From positions 1 through 17,459 of the forward strand of contig JAISEX010000134.1 in assembly GCA_031263875.1 (NCBI GenBank): 17,459 nucleotides of DNA, in the 5' to 3' direction. Made by a program: the position numbers and the translations under genes. Origin of the DNA: Eubacteriales Family XIII. Incertae Sedis bacterium. GTDB lineage: Bacteria > Bacillota > Clostridia > Peptostreptococcales > Anaerovoracaceae. The notes under the pieces are model-generated. The model worked only from the letters and a program-made list of their open reading frames with translations, was not told the origin of the DNA and did not search any database. Shown piece by piece: positions 1-8,800 of this stretch (within the stretch, counting starts at the first letter, position 1; each line of letters begins with the position of its first letter).

Positions 1-11
1 GACGGACAGTT

Positions 12-1160
12 TTACGCGCCCAGTGCGGCCGTTTTCGGTTTTTTATCGGGAATTTTCGCGACGAGTTTTGTGACCCACGCAAACGGAGCGCCGAGCGGTT
101 TGAACGCCAAGAGAAACGAAACCGCGATGACCGCCACGAGCACGATAAGTTCGCTGAGGCCGCGCGACGGGCCGGAAACCCAGCCGTAAAAGGGCGTCAG
201 CCGTATCAGCCGGACGACGACGGAATGCCAGATGTATATTTGCAGCGTCCGCGAGCCGAATTTCGTCCATATGGTTTTTTTCATCGGCACGATCAGCATA
301 AAGAGCGCGGACGTGCCAAAGGCCGCGAGGTACCAGCCCACCCGAATCAGGCACTGCAATTCGACGGACGGGACGAATAGGTGGCTGGGGCGTACGTTAT
401 AAAACATTGTCCAATACGAGCGTGCGGCTTCCTCGACCGGCCTCGCGTATAAGAGAGATTCTTGCAGGAAGACCAGCGTGACCGCAAAGAGCGCGACGAA
501 AAACGCCAGCGCAAGGATCCGGCAGCGCGCTTTGACCTGCAAAAACCGTTCGATGTGCGCCCGCGTCATATAGTAGCCGATAACGAAAAACGGGAAAAAG
601 GCGAATATTTTGGATACCGACAGTATGACCCCGCCGAGAATAAAGCCGCCGAGAACGCCGACAAAAATCGACACGGGTATCATTACCGCCGCGGAAACCT
701 TTCTCATCAGCGGGATCAGCAGGAACCAGATGCCGCAGGAAAAGAGGAACCATTGCGATTTGTACATGATATAAGGCTGGTAGGCGACAAATTTTCCCGC
801 GCCGAGGCAATTTGAAAAGTAGACCAGCGTGTCCATAACGATGAACAGCGCGAAAAATGTCACGATCCGCGACCTTCTGAAATTCCCCTCTTTGCTGTAC
901 AGCGATTTTGAGAAGAAGCCCGTGATAAAGATAAACAGCGGCATCATAAACCACGAAAAGACCTCGTAAAACGCCGACAATTCGTCGAAATCGTCCCCGC
1001 CGCCTATTTTTCCGCGCAGACCTTCGACGCGCATAATGAAATGCGACAGGACGACGAGGACGATCAGAATAAATCTGAGATTGTCGTAAAAATAGACCCG
1101 TCCTTTCTCGTCCGAATAGAGATTTGGCTCCGGGTAGTAAAGCCTCTTTAAAAAACCCAT
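12..1160 (-). CDS. Acyltransferase-3 family membrane protein
   Basis: The 382-residue product is a multi-pass membrane protein of about ten hydrophobic segments. The N-terminal segment has the family signature of an Asp and Arg before a helix that ends in His (Asp26, Arg29, His40, in YDNLRF...VVLSHF), followed by MPLFIFITGFF at residues 73-83, which matches the 'hmPlFffisGf' motif of acyltransferase-3 proteins (Pfam Acyl_transf_3). A late IYIWH motif lies near residues 308-312. Members move acyl groups, often acetyl or succinyl, onto sugars of exported polysaccharides, teichoic acids, peptidoglycan or antibiotics; the substrate here cannot be told. The ATG at 1160 is preceded by AGGT six bases upstream. 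The length is normal and the frame is intact. It is the last gene of the minus-strand series, 139 bases after the PrsA-like gene. Family assignment is firm; the role in envelope modification is inferred. Confidence 0.85.
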   Translation of the reverse strand: MGFLKRLYYPEPNLYSDEKGRVYFYDNLRFILIVLVVLSHFIMRVEGLRGKIGGGDDFDELSAFYEVFSWFMMPLFIFITGFFSKSLYSKEGNFRRSRIVTFFALFIVMDTLVYFSNCLGAGKFVAYQPYIMYKSQWFLFSCGIWFLLIPLMRKVSAAVMIPVSIFVGVLGGFILGGVILSVSKIFAFFPFFVIGYYMTRAHIERFLQVKARCRILALAFFVALFAVTLVFLQESLLYARPVEEAARSYWTMFYNVRPSHLFVPSVELQCLIRVGWYLAAFGTSALFMLIVPMKKTIWTKFGSRTLQIYIWHSVVVRLIRLTPFYGWVSGPSRGLSELIVLVAVIAVSFLLAFKPLGAPFAWVTKLVAKIPDKKPKTAALGA

Positions 1161-1229
1161 CTTATTACCTAATAACCTTTTGTTGTAATATGCGTACTAT
1201 TTCTCTTGGTACACTCATGTTATAACTAT

Positions 1230-1275
1230 GCATCCGTTTCGAAACCGACGTCAAGACCGACTTTGAAACGGATGC
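1230..1275 (-). terminator. Long perfect hairpin between prsA-like gene and acyltransferase
   Basis: Arms 1230-1240 (GCATCCGTTTC) and 1265-1275 (GAAACGGATGC) are perfectly complementary over 11 bp around a 24-nt loop. It starts 24 bases after the stop of the PrsA-like gene, where a terminator would be expected. However, the minus-strand sequence after it is ATAGTTATAAC, with no T-run, so it is at best a weak or factor-assisted terminator. It may also overlap a promoter for the acyltransferase: a TTGACG (1249-1254) and a CATAGT (1225-1230), 18 bases apart, lie within it on the minus strand. The rest of the 1161-1299 gap shows nothing else. Confidence 0.5.
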
Positions 1276-1299
1276 CTTTGATTTTATCCTATACGGGAT

Positions 1300-2373
1300 T
1301 TATTCTTTCTTTTCTTGCTGCGGCGCCGCACTTGCGTCCGGTGTTTTCGCGAGCTTCATATCGACATCGTAGGGAAGTTTCTTCGGCATGTCGTTGATTT
1401 TGATCTTCGCTTTTTCGACGAGCCCCGCGACATATTTCGAGAATTCGCTGTTGCGGTTCTGCTCCGACCCGCGCTGCGAAAGCGCTTCTATTATATCCTT
1501 CGGAACCTTCGCGTAATCGACTTTTCCGTCTTTCGGAAGCGTGTATTCATCCGTACACATGACCAGAACGACCGTGTTGTTGGTTTCCACGGGATCGGAC
1601 ACCGCGCCGACCTTCAGTTTTTCCAACGCGGCGCTGTATTCGGCCGAAAAGCTGTTCTGGTACGACCAACCCTTGTCGCCGCCTTTTTCCGCGCTCGACT
1701 TGTCCTGGGAATATTGCTTTGCGTATTTCGCGAAATCATCGGCCGTCTTGATCTTTTTCTTTAAATCGGCGGCCTCTTTTTTGAGTGCGGCGATATCCTT
1801 GCTGCCCGTGGGCGTAAAGAGGATCTCGGATGACCGTTTTCCGGCATACGCCGACGCGTTCTGCGTGACAAACTCTTTGAGCTGCTCATCGGTCAGCTTT
1901 TGGACCGGATAGAGCTTTTCCATCAATTTGGCGCTCAGCTCCTGCGTTTCAAACACCTTTTTCAACTCGTCTTCGCTCTTGACGCCATACGAAGTCATCG
2001 TCTTCTCCAGAGAGCCGCTGTCCTTCATCTGCTTGATGTTGGCGTCTATCGTTTCCGTATCCGCTTTCAGGTCTTCCTTTTTCGCGGCTTCCACGATGAG
2101 TTCATTTCTTATAATATCCTCAATGATCTGCTTGCGGTAGGCTTCCGGCGTCAGCCCGTTGTTTTTCAATACCGTCGCCCAGCCCTCGTCGCTCTTGTAA
2201 TCTTCGCTGTTATTTCTCGTGGCTTGTATGCGGTCGGTTACCGTTTCTTCTTTTACTTTCCCGCCCTCATACGTGGCGGCGACGCTGCCTTTGCTGCCGC
2301 ACGCGGATAATATCATAACGGCGCACATCAAGGCCGTAAATACCATAATCGTTATTTTTCTGTTTCGTTTCAT
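1300..2373 (-). CDS. PrsA/SurA-like foldase lipoprotein with degenerate parvulin domain
   Basis: The 357-residue product is an exported lipoprotein: basic MKRNRK, a hydrophobic stretch, and the lipobox LSAC with the lipidated Cys at residue 25. Residues about 30-170 are helical and Lys/Glu-rich, like the SurA/PrsA N-terminal chaperone region. Residues about 179-278 follow the parvulin (PPIC rotamase) pattern, with GGDKGW at 231-236 and LKVGAVSDPV at 252-261. Two parvulin histidines are missing: the usual SHILV reads SEILF (182-186), and the usual GYHII strand reads NNTVVLVM. PrsA proteins sit outside the membrane and help secreted proteins fold. The ATG at 2373 was chosen because GAGGA lies five bases upstream and the signal peptide begins there; in-frame starts at 2397 (GTG) and 2385 lack a ribosome site. 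The C-terminus is a Pro/Ala/Lys tail. It follows the giant surface gene by 131 bases. The family is clear; isomerase activity is doubtful. Confidence 0.85.
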   Translation of the reverse strand: MKRNRKITIMVFTALMCAVMILSACGSKGSVAATYEGGKVKEETVTDRIQATRNNSEDYKSDEGWATVLKNNGLTPEAYRKQIIEDIIRNELIVEAAKKEDLKADTETIDANIKQMKDSGSLEKTMTSYGVKSEDELKKVFETQELSAKLMEKLYPVQKLTDEQLKEFVTQNASAYAGKRSSEILFTPTGSKDIAALKKEAADLKKKIKTADDFAKYAKQYSQDKSSAEKGGDKGWSYQNSFSAEYSAALEKLKVGAVSDPVETNNTVVLVMCTDEYTLPKDGKVDYAKVPKDIIEALSQRGSEQNRNSEFSKYVAGLVEKAKIKINDMPKKLPYDVDMKLAKTPDASAAPQQEKKE

Positions 2374-2430
2374 GCTTTTCCTCATTTCTGCTGACACGAC
2401 GGGCGAAACGCTTTCACCCCTTGTCTTAAA

Positions 2431-2466
2431 CTAACGCCGATCTTCCTGCCGAATGACCGGCGTTAG
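2431..2466 (-). terminator. Hairpin downstream of the giant gene (terminator or prsA leader)
   Basis: Arms 2431-2439 (CTAACGCCG) and 2458-2466 (CGGCGTTAG) are perfectly complementary over 9 bp, and two further pairs form past one mismatch. It begins 39 bases after the stop of the giant gene on the minus strand and is followed by TTTAAG, a poor T-tract. As a terminator it would be weak. It also lies where transcription from the possible promoter at 2472-2477 would start, so it could instead cap the 5' end of the PrsA-like mRNA. Confidence 0.5.
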
Positions 2467-2471
2467 CCTCT

Positions 2472-2477
2472 ATCATA
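2472..2477 (-). promoter_or_regulatory. Possible extended -10 box for the PrsA-like gene
   Basis: The minus strand reads TGGTATGAT, an extended -10 form (TGnTATgAT), about 100 bases before the start codon at 2373. The region 17-18 bases further upstream (TTCAATT) is a poor -35 match and sits close to the stop codon of the giant gene. If real, it would let the PrsA-like gene be transcribed apart from the giant gene. Read-through from upstream is equally possible. Confidence 0.35.
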
Positions 2478-2504
2478 CCATACTACTGCTTATTAATTGA
2501 ATAC

Positions 2505-2891
2505 TTATTCTAATATTGTACCACTATTCTGCTCCTCATTGTCGTCCTCATTTCTTCCTCTGCGCATTTTGTGAATAATACAGAAGATGAGATGAATGAC
2601 AAATATGATGGCCACATACAGCGTGTACCTGTTGATCCAATCCATCGGCAGGTCGAGATTGTCGAGCAGCAGCCATACTATCGGCGTCAGTATGCCGAAT
2701 ATCGCCGCGAGTATCGTGAATATCGTCATCCGCTGCCGCCTTCTGCGCTCGTCGTCGTCATCGTAACGGTTTTCATCGTCATCGTCATCATTATCGCGCC
2801 TCCTGCGAACGATCATAAAGATCAGCAGCAGCAACGTTATTATAACCGCGATAAGCGACATCAGCAAACTGAGCAAGCTCCAGCAATCCAC
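2505..2891 (-). other. C-terminal three-helix membrane anchor of the giant protein
   Basis: Residues about 4478-4605 hold three hydrophobic helices in place of a sortase signal. The first (about 4482-4506, SLLMSLIAVIITLLLLIFMI) is followed by RRRR, two acidic runs (DDDDDE and DDDDE) and RRRR again, before the second helix (from MTIFTILAA, 4532). The third (YTLYVAIIFVIHLIFCII, from 4566) is followed by a basic then acidic tail ending GTILE. By the positive-inside rule the Arg/Asp loop and the tail are cytoplasmic and the short linker DNLDLPMDWINR is outside. Confidence 0.8.
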
Positions 2892-5800
2892 GCTGTCCGC
2901 TGCGCCCGGCGTCTGCGCGCCTGTGCCGTCCGGTAATGAATCCGTTGGCGGCAATTCCGAGAGGGGCTGCTGTTCCGGTGACGCCGGTAATTCCGGCGGA
3001 TTTGGCCAATACGACGAGGGTATCAGCAACGGGGTGCCGATGCCGTATTTTCCCGACGCCGTGCTTCCCGCGGGATGCTTTGCCGGCCCCACCGATGGTT
3101 TCGGCGGATGCGGCTTCAGTGGATTCGGCGGCGTCGGCGGCGTCGGCACTTTCGTCCACATCGCGGTCAGCGTTATGTCGCGCGCCGGCATAAGATCCTT
3201 GCCAAACGCCCATTTGTAGGTGTTGTTCGGCCCGAGGAACCAGCCGTTAAACGTATAGTCCGTCCGCGAAACGTTCTGCGAAGGCACAAGCCGGCCCTCC
3301 TTGACCGTTATCGTATGCGTGCCCGAGCCCCAGCTCGCCGTGCCGCCGTTCGGCACATAGGTGACCTTGTACGACGGTATAACGTAATATCCGCTGTTCA
3401 GATGATGCTCATTGTGCGTCAGCACGTCCACATAAGCCGTGTGCGCCTCATCGTGATAATTCTGGCCGGCCGGCCCAAGTGCGCTTCCCTTCAAATCCGT
3501 TGCCGTATGCATAATGGCGGCGGCCGTTTTGGGTTCCGCCGTGTACGAATAGGTTTCGGCATCGGGATTATAGAACACCACTTTGTAATTCGTCTGGCCT
3601 TGCACGAGAAGCAGCCCGTCGAAGGTGTATTCGCCCTGAGCATCGGTGATCTGCGTCGCAACCGGCGTATCCGACCCGCTGCGGAACAGTTCCACCTTGA
3701 TATCCGGGAATTTATCCTCGCCGTCGCTGTAAATACCGTCGCGATCCTTATCCAGCCACGCTATGCCGCTGATATGAACGTAGGGCACGACGCCGATATC
3801 CGATAATGTCGTCAGCGTTTCGCCGTAACCGGGTCCGAGGCCCTTTACCGACGCGCTCTTGTCCAATCTGTCGGCATATTCCGCGTCGCTGTCGATGAGC
3901 GGATTCGCTCCCGCGCCCGCCTTGGTTATCGCCCACCGCGCGTCTTCGCCCGCGACAACGGGTTTATCGACGGACAATGAGTAGGCGCCCTTTTTAAGGC
4001 CCGTAAATTCATACGTGCCGTCGGCTTTCGTCGTGACGGACATCGTGACCGCGCCGTTTACGTCCGTTCCGGTCAGCGTTACGGTCGATCCCGCCACGCC
4101 CGGCTCGGTCAGCGCGTCCTGCATAAGACCGTCGTCATTGATATCGCGCCACATCTTGCCGCGGATTTTGGAAACCTTCCACAAGCCGGCGTCAACGTTC
4201 TCGGTCAGCGGCGTGTTGACGTTCGCGGCCGTCATCTCGTGCGATGCCGCCGTTTTGTCGAACGCCGCCGTTGTTCCCGCGAAGCTGCCGGCATCGGAAT
4301 TGAATTCGTCCGAAACCCCGGCCGCTTTGCCCTTCGTCCAACTGAAATTACTCGTATCGGGATTCGTGAATACCACCATGTATTCCGCGCCACCGGAGAA
4401 ATCTATGCCCTTGCCGTCTGTGCCGCGGAAGTGGTATTCCCCGTTGGCGTCGGTGGTGGTGGTTGCCCACGTTTCCGTCATCTTGGTGTTATCTTTGTAT
4501 AATTCCACCGTAACGCCGCTGAGCAGCGGTTCCGTCGTCTTCGTTCCGTCAAATGCCCTTTCACCATCATAATTGACGTCTTCCCAGACGACACCCTTGA
4601 TCTCGTTAAAGTCATACCGGATACCCGCGTCGTAATCGCTGCCGCTCTCACCGTATCCGAGCACAATGCCCGCCGTATGCGCGGCTTTGTACGCGAGATC
4701 AAGCGCAGCGTCAGTGCCGAGGCCGTCGGCCGCGTCACCCTTGTGCGAAGCGTTCGAGTCGTTTGCCGGAGCGTATGCCGCAATGTCCGGTTTGGTCCAG
4801 AAGTACGTTTCCGAAGCCGACGTTACGCCGGATTTATCAAAGACGACCTTGTAGGTCCCCGCCTTCAATTCCGTAAACGAATAGTCCGCTTTCGCGGCCG
4901 TCGTCGTCACGACCGCGCCGACCTGCGTCCACGTGCCCGCCGGTTCTTCCTTATAGAGCTTTACGGTCGCACCGGCAGGCGCCGCCGGCGTTTTATCGGC
5001 CTTATTGCCCTCTCCGGCAGCGTCGAACCACACCTCGCCGCTGATATTTCCCAACATGTACTGGCCGCAATCCGCGTTTGTCACCGGCGCTGTGATCGGA
5101 TAGATCGCGCCCGCGTCCGCACCGGTCTGATCGGCCTGCGAATCACCGGTTCCGCCGCCCTGATTTTTCAGCGTATAGGAATACGCCGAATCCTTCTTAT
5201 CGATGACGACCTTGTACGCCTTGTCGGGGCCAAAGTCTATCCCCGCGGCCGGCGCGGCGTCGGTTCCCGTAAAGCGGTACCGTCCGTCGGCCCCCGTCGT
5301 GGTGGTCGCTATCGGCGAAGCATCGTATGTCGCCCCGTTATCGGCGGACTGGTACAGCTTGACCGTTATTCCCGCCAGGGGATTTTCATTGAGCGGATCC
5401 GGCGCGGCCGGCCCGTTCTGCAGGCCATCGTAGTTTTTATCCTCCCACACATAGCCTTCTATCGCCTTTGAAACCTGTTTCAAGCCGGCGTCGATATGCC
5501 CCGTCGTGTCATTATACGCAACCGTGCCGCTGCTCGCTATCGCGATGGGATCACTCCTCAGCGCGGGCGGCGTCGGCGAATACGGTATCGCATCAGAATC
5601 TTTTTCCGGGTCGCTTCCCTGATGCTCGGGTACCCATTCAAAGGTATGCGCGGCATCGGTGACATTTGTCTTGTCAAATCTGAGCCGGTAGCCGTCGTTG
5701 TCGGACTTCGCTTTCACGCCGACAAATTCGTAGAGGCCATCCGGTCCCGTCGTGATTCTCGCAAGGGGCGTTCCGCCCGCCTCGGCATCGGCCTGCGACG

Positions 5801-8800
5801 CGTAGAGGCTCACGATCATGTTCGAGACACCGTTCACATCGTCGACCGGATCCTGTATGCCGTCGCCGTTTTTATCGAAGAATGCCCGTCCCGAGATTTT
5901 GCTCAGCCGGTAATAGCCGGCGTCGATCTTGTCCCTGTTTTCTTTGACCGGATACCATTTGGTATGTCCGGGCTCGTAGGTGTAACTGCCGTCGGACGCG
6001 TCCTGCGGGTGGGCGTCGGAATCGCGCGCGGACGCCGCGTCCAGTCCGTCGGCGGCATCCTGCGTCACGGCATCCATCGCCGTCCGCGTGTACTCGGTTC
6101 CCGTCGTTGTCGGCAGGCCAAAGCGTACCTGATAGAGCAGCCCTGTATTATACGAAGATTCCAGCCCGTGGAAGGCGTACTCGCCGTTCTCGTCCGTCGT
6201 CTGCGGATTCGTTATGCCAATCACATCGCTGACCAGCACGGGAACGTTCTTCTCATTACCCGCGCTCCCCCTCGGGTCTATTCTCCACAGCTCGACGGGA
6301 ACGTTCGCCAGCGGAGCTTCATTATTGTCCAAAACGCCGTTGTAATTCGTGTCCTCCCACGCGACGCCCGTAATCGAAACCGGTTTGGAAACAATGCGGA
6401 CGGTACTGTGGTTGCTCGTCAGATTGGTCGGCGTATCAGATGAAATTATTCCGCCACTGACCGGCTGATAGCTGATCCGGAAATCGTTTGCGGCTATCGA
6501 GAGATTATTGGCGCTGAGTATTCCGTCGCGCTCGGTGGTTTTAGCCGCCGCGTCGAATTCCATCGTAAATTCGATATACAGCCTGTCCTCCGGTTCAAGT
6601 TGGAAACCGGTCGGAACAGCATCTTTCATTTGATCGTTACCCATGTTGATAACGAACGACGTCATATCTTCAGTCGGCGCCGAACCCGTCGCGCCGCCCA
6701 TCCAATCGGGAGGCGTCTGCGGGTCGGTATTTGCCGAATACGCATTCCATTGCGCCGCCGGCAAGGGGCCCTGCCTTCTCGACACCACCGTAAGGCTTCC
6801 AGGAACGAATTTCCAGTGATCCCGGACAAGGCTGTTCCATGTGCTATTTCGCGTGTCGGACGGATACGGCAGTATGTCCGCTATCCGGATATTGGTCAAA
6901 TTCTTGCCGCCGCCGATCTCAAAAGAGTTATTGATGCCAAGACGGAACGTGACCGTATCGTTCAAATCGATATCTATCGGCGCGTTTAATGCCGTAAAGG
7001 CTCCGTTATTGACCTTCACCGCCTTTTCAATGCTGACTTCTCCGGAACTATTGATCGTCAAAAGCGCGTCATCATCTCTGACAAACAGCCCGTAGACGGA
7101 CGGATCAAATTCCGTGATCGATTCGAGCCTGCTCCACGATTCCTTCGCGCGCGTATCCGGATTATCCGCGTAAACGGCATCGGGATCCGCCATATTGCTC
7201 GCGGTAAAGGAAGCGCCCGCCAAATGGGAAAGGCTAGGGACAAGCGGAAGTTTGCCGCTCGTGCCGTACGCTTCGTTCCTCGGCGTCGCCGTTGAGAACA
7301 TCAGCGATATCTGCAGTTTGAAGGTGACGGATACCGTTTCGCCTTTCGCGAGTTTCATATCCGGGAACTCCCAGAGAACGACATTGCCCTCCAGCACTTT
7401 AAAGTGAACCGTTCCGTTATACGCCGTTCCGTCCAGATAATGCCCCGCGGCTGTTGAGCCTGTCTTTACCTCGTAGATCGGCTGCCCCGTAGCGCTGTCG
7501 AGCGCCATGGTGAGAGCGTCAGGTTCCATGTAATCGAGTATCATCGGATGCTCGATGGCGAGGTCTTCCGTCGACTCATTCTTCAGCGTCACCGTATATT
7601 GCACGGTATCGCCTCCGAAGAATCTCCTGTCATTGATATTTAAATTCGGATCAAGGATCTTATCGTCCGTACATTCTTTATTGATCGTCATGATAGGCCG
7701 CTCATTGACCTTCATTTCGATCGTGCTCTTTGCCGTGACGTCGTTTGCGTACTTAGCGCCGTCGCCGTCATCGCCCGACACTGTCGCCGTATTGATGATT
7801 TTATCGACTTCGGGCTGAGCCTTCGTGGTGCTGAACGTGTCGAACGTGACGTCGATCTCGATATCGCCCGGATCGAACATCGTGCCGACATAGGCTTTTC
7901 CCGCTGTCCCGGGATCGGTATCGGAATATTCCACGTTAAGGTAGGTCGTGTCCGCGGGCATGGTGAACGTCGTGTTCGCGGTGGCGCTCAATTGCGTCCA
8001 GACGCCGCCGTTGATCCTCGCCCACACCGGTTGGCGCTGAGCGCCCGACGGGACGCCCGTTACCGGGTCGGTATCCGCCTGGCTCAGCTCCGCGTCGTGA
8101 TATGAGATCGACGGGCCGATACGCACCGACGTGATTTTATGCGTCGGCAGCGGGGCGGGCACATCCACTTCAACGCCCGCCGCGTTCCGTCCCTTATAGG
8201 TGAATCCCGACAATCCCGCCGTACCGTCCTCTATCGTGTAATTATAGATCGGCAGCGAATTGTTCAGTGCCGCCTGTTCGAGGACATACGTCGTGCTGAA
8301 ACCGCTTTCCGAGAGCGGAGTCGTGACCGCCGTTTCGCCGGGCTTGCCGCCCTTCACGGTTTTTGTGAGCCCGAATGTCCGCGGCGTCACTTTGCCGTCG
8401 CTGAACTTCGCCAGCGTCTGATCCAGTGACGAGTCACTCGGATTGACGAAAACTTCCTTGACCTGCGCGTCATACCAGTCGTCGATAAGATAACCGGTCG
8501 GCGGCGCGACTTCCCGCACCCACCGCGTATAATGGCCGTTCGCGTCAAGTTTTGTCTTTATATCCTCAGCCGTAAGCCACCCCGGAGCGAAGCAGACATA
8601 ACCGTTGCCATCGGTATCGACCGCTTCTTCAAGCAAGCCCGAACCCGGGCCGGTCGCTCCGGCCTTGGCGTGTTCTTCGGTATCGTACAGCGCAAACTTC
8701 GTACCCGGCACACTCTCAACCATCTTGCCCGTCAGGTAATCCACTTTCTGGGCCGTAAATACGTACCCGATAAAGGTGTTGTTGATCGTCAGCGCGTTCG

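Noticed and set aside
2374..2397. Earlier GTG (2397) and ATG (2385) starts for the PrsA-like gene.
   Set aside because: Neither has a ribosome site, and the GAGGA motif is placed correctly only for the ATG at 2373, which also begins a normal lipoprotein signal.
2892..3150. Possible LPXTG sortase signal near the end of the giant protein (SLPDGTGAQTPG).
   Set aside because: The residues do not match LPXTG, and the tail after it has three helices instead of one helix plus a short basic end.
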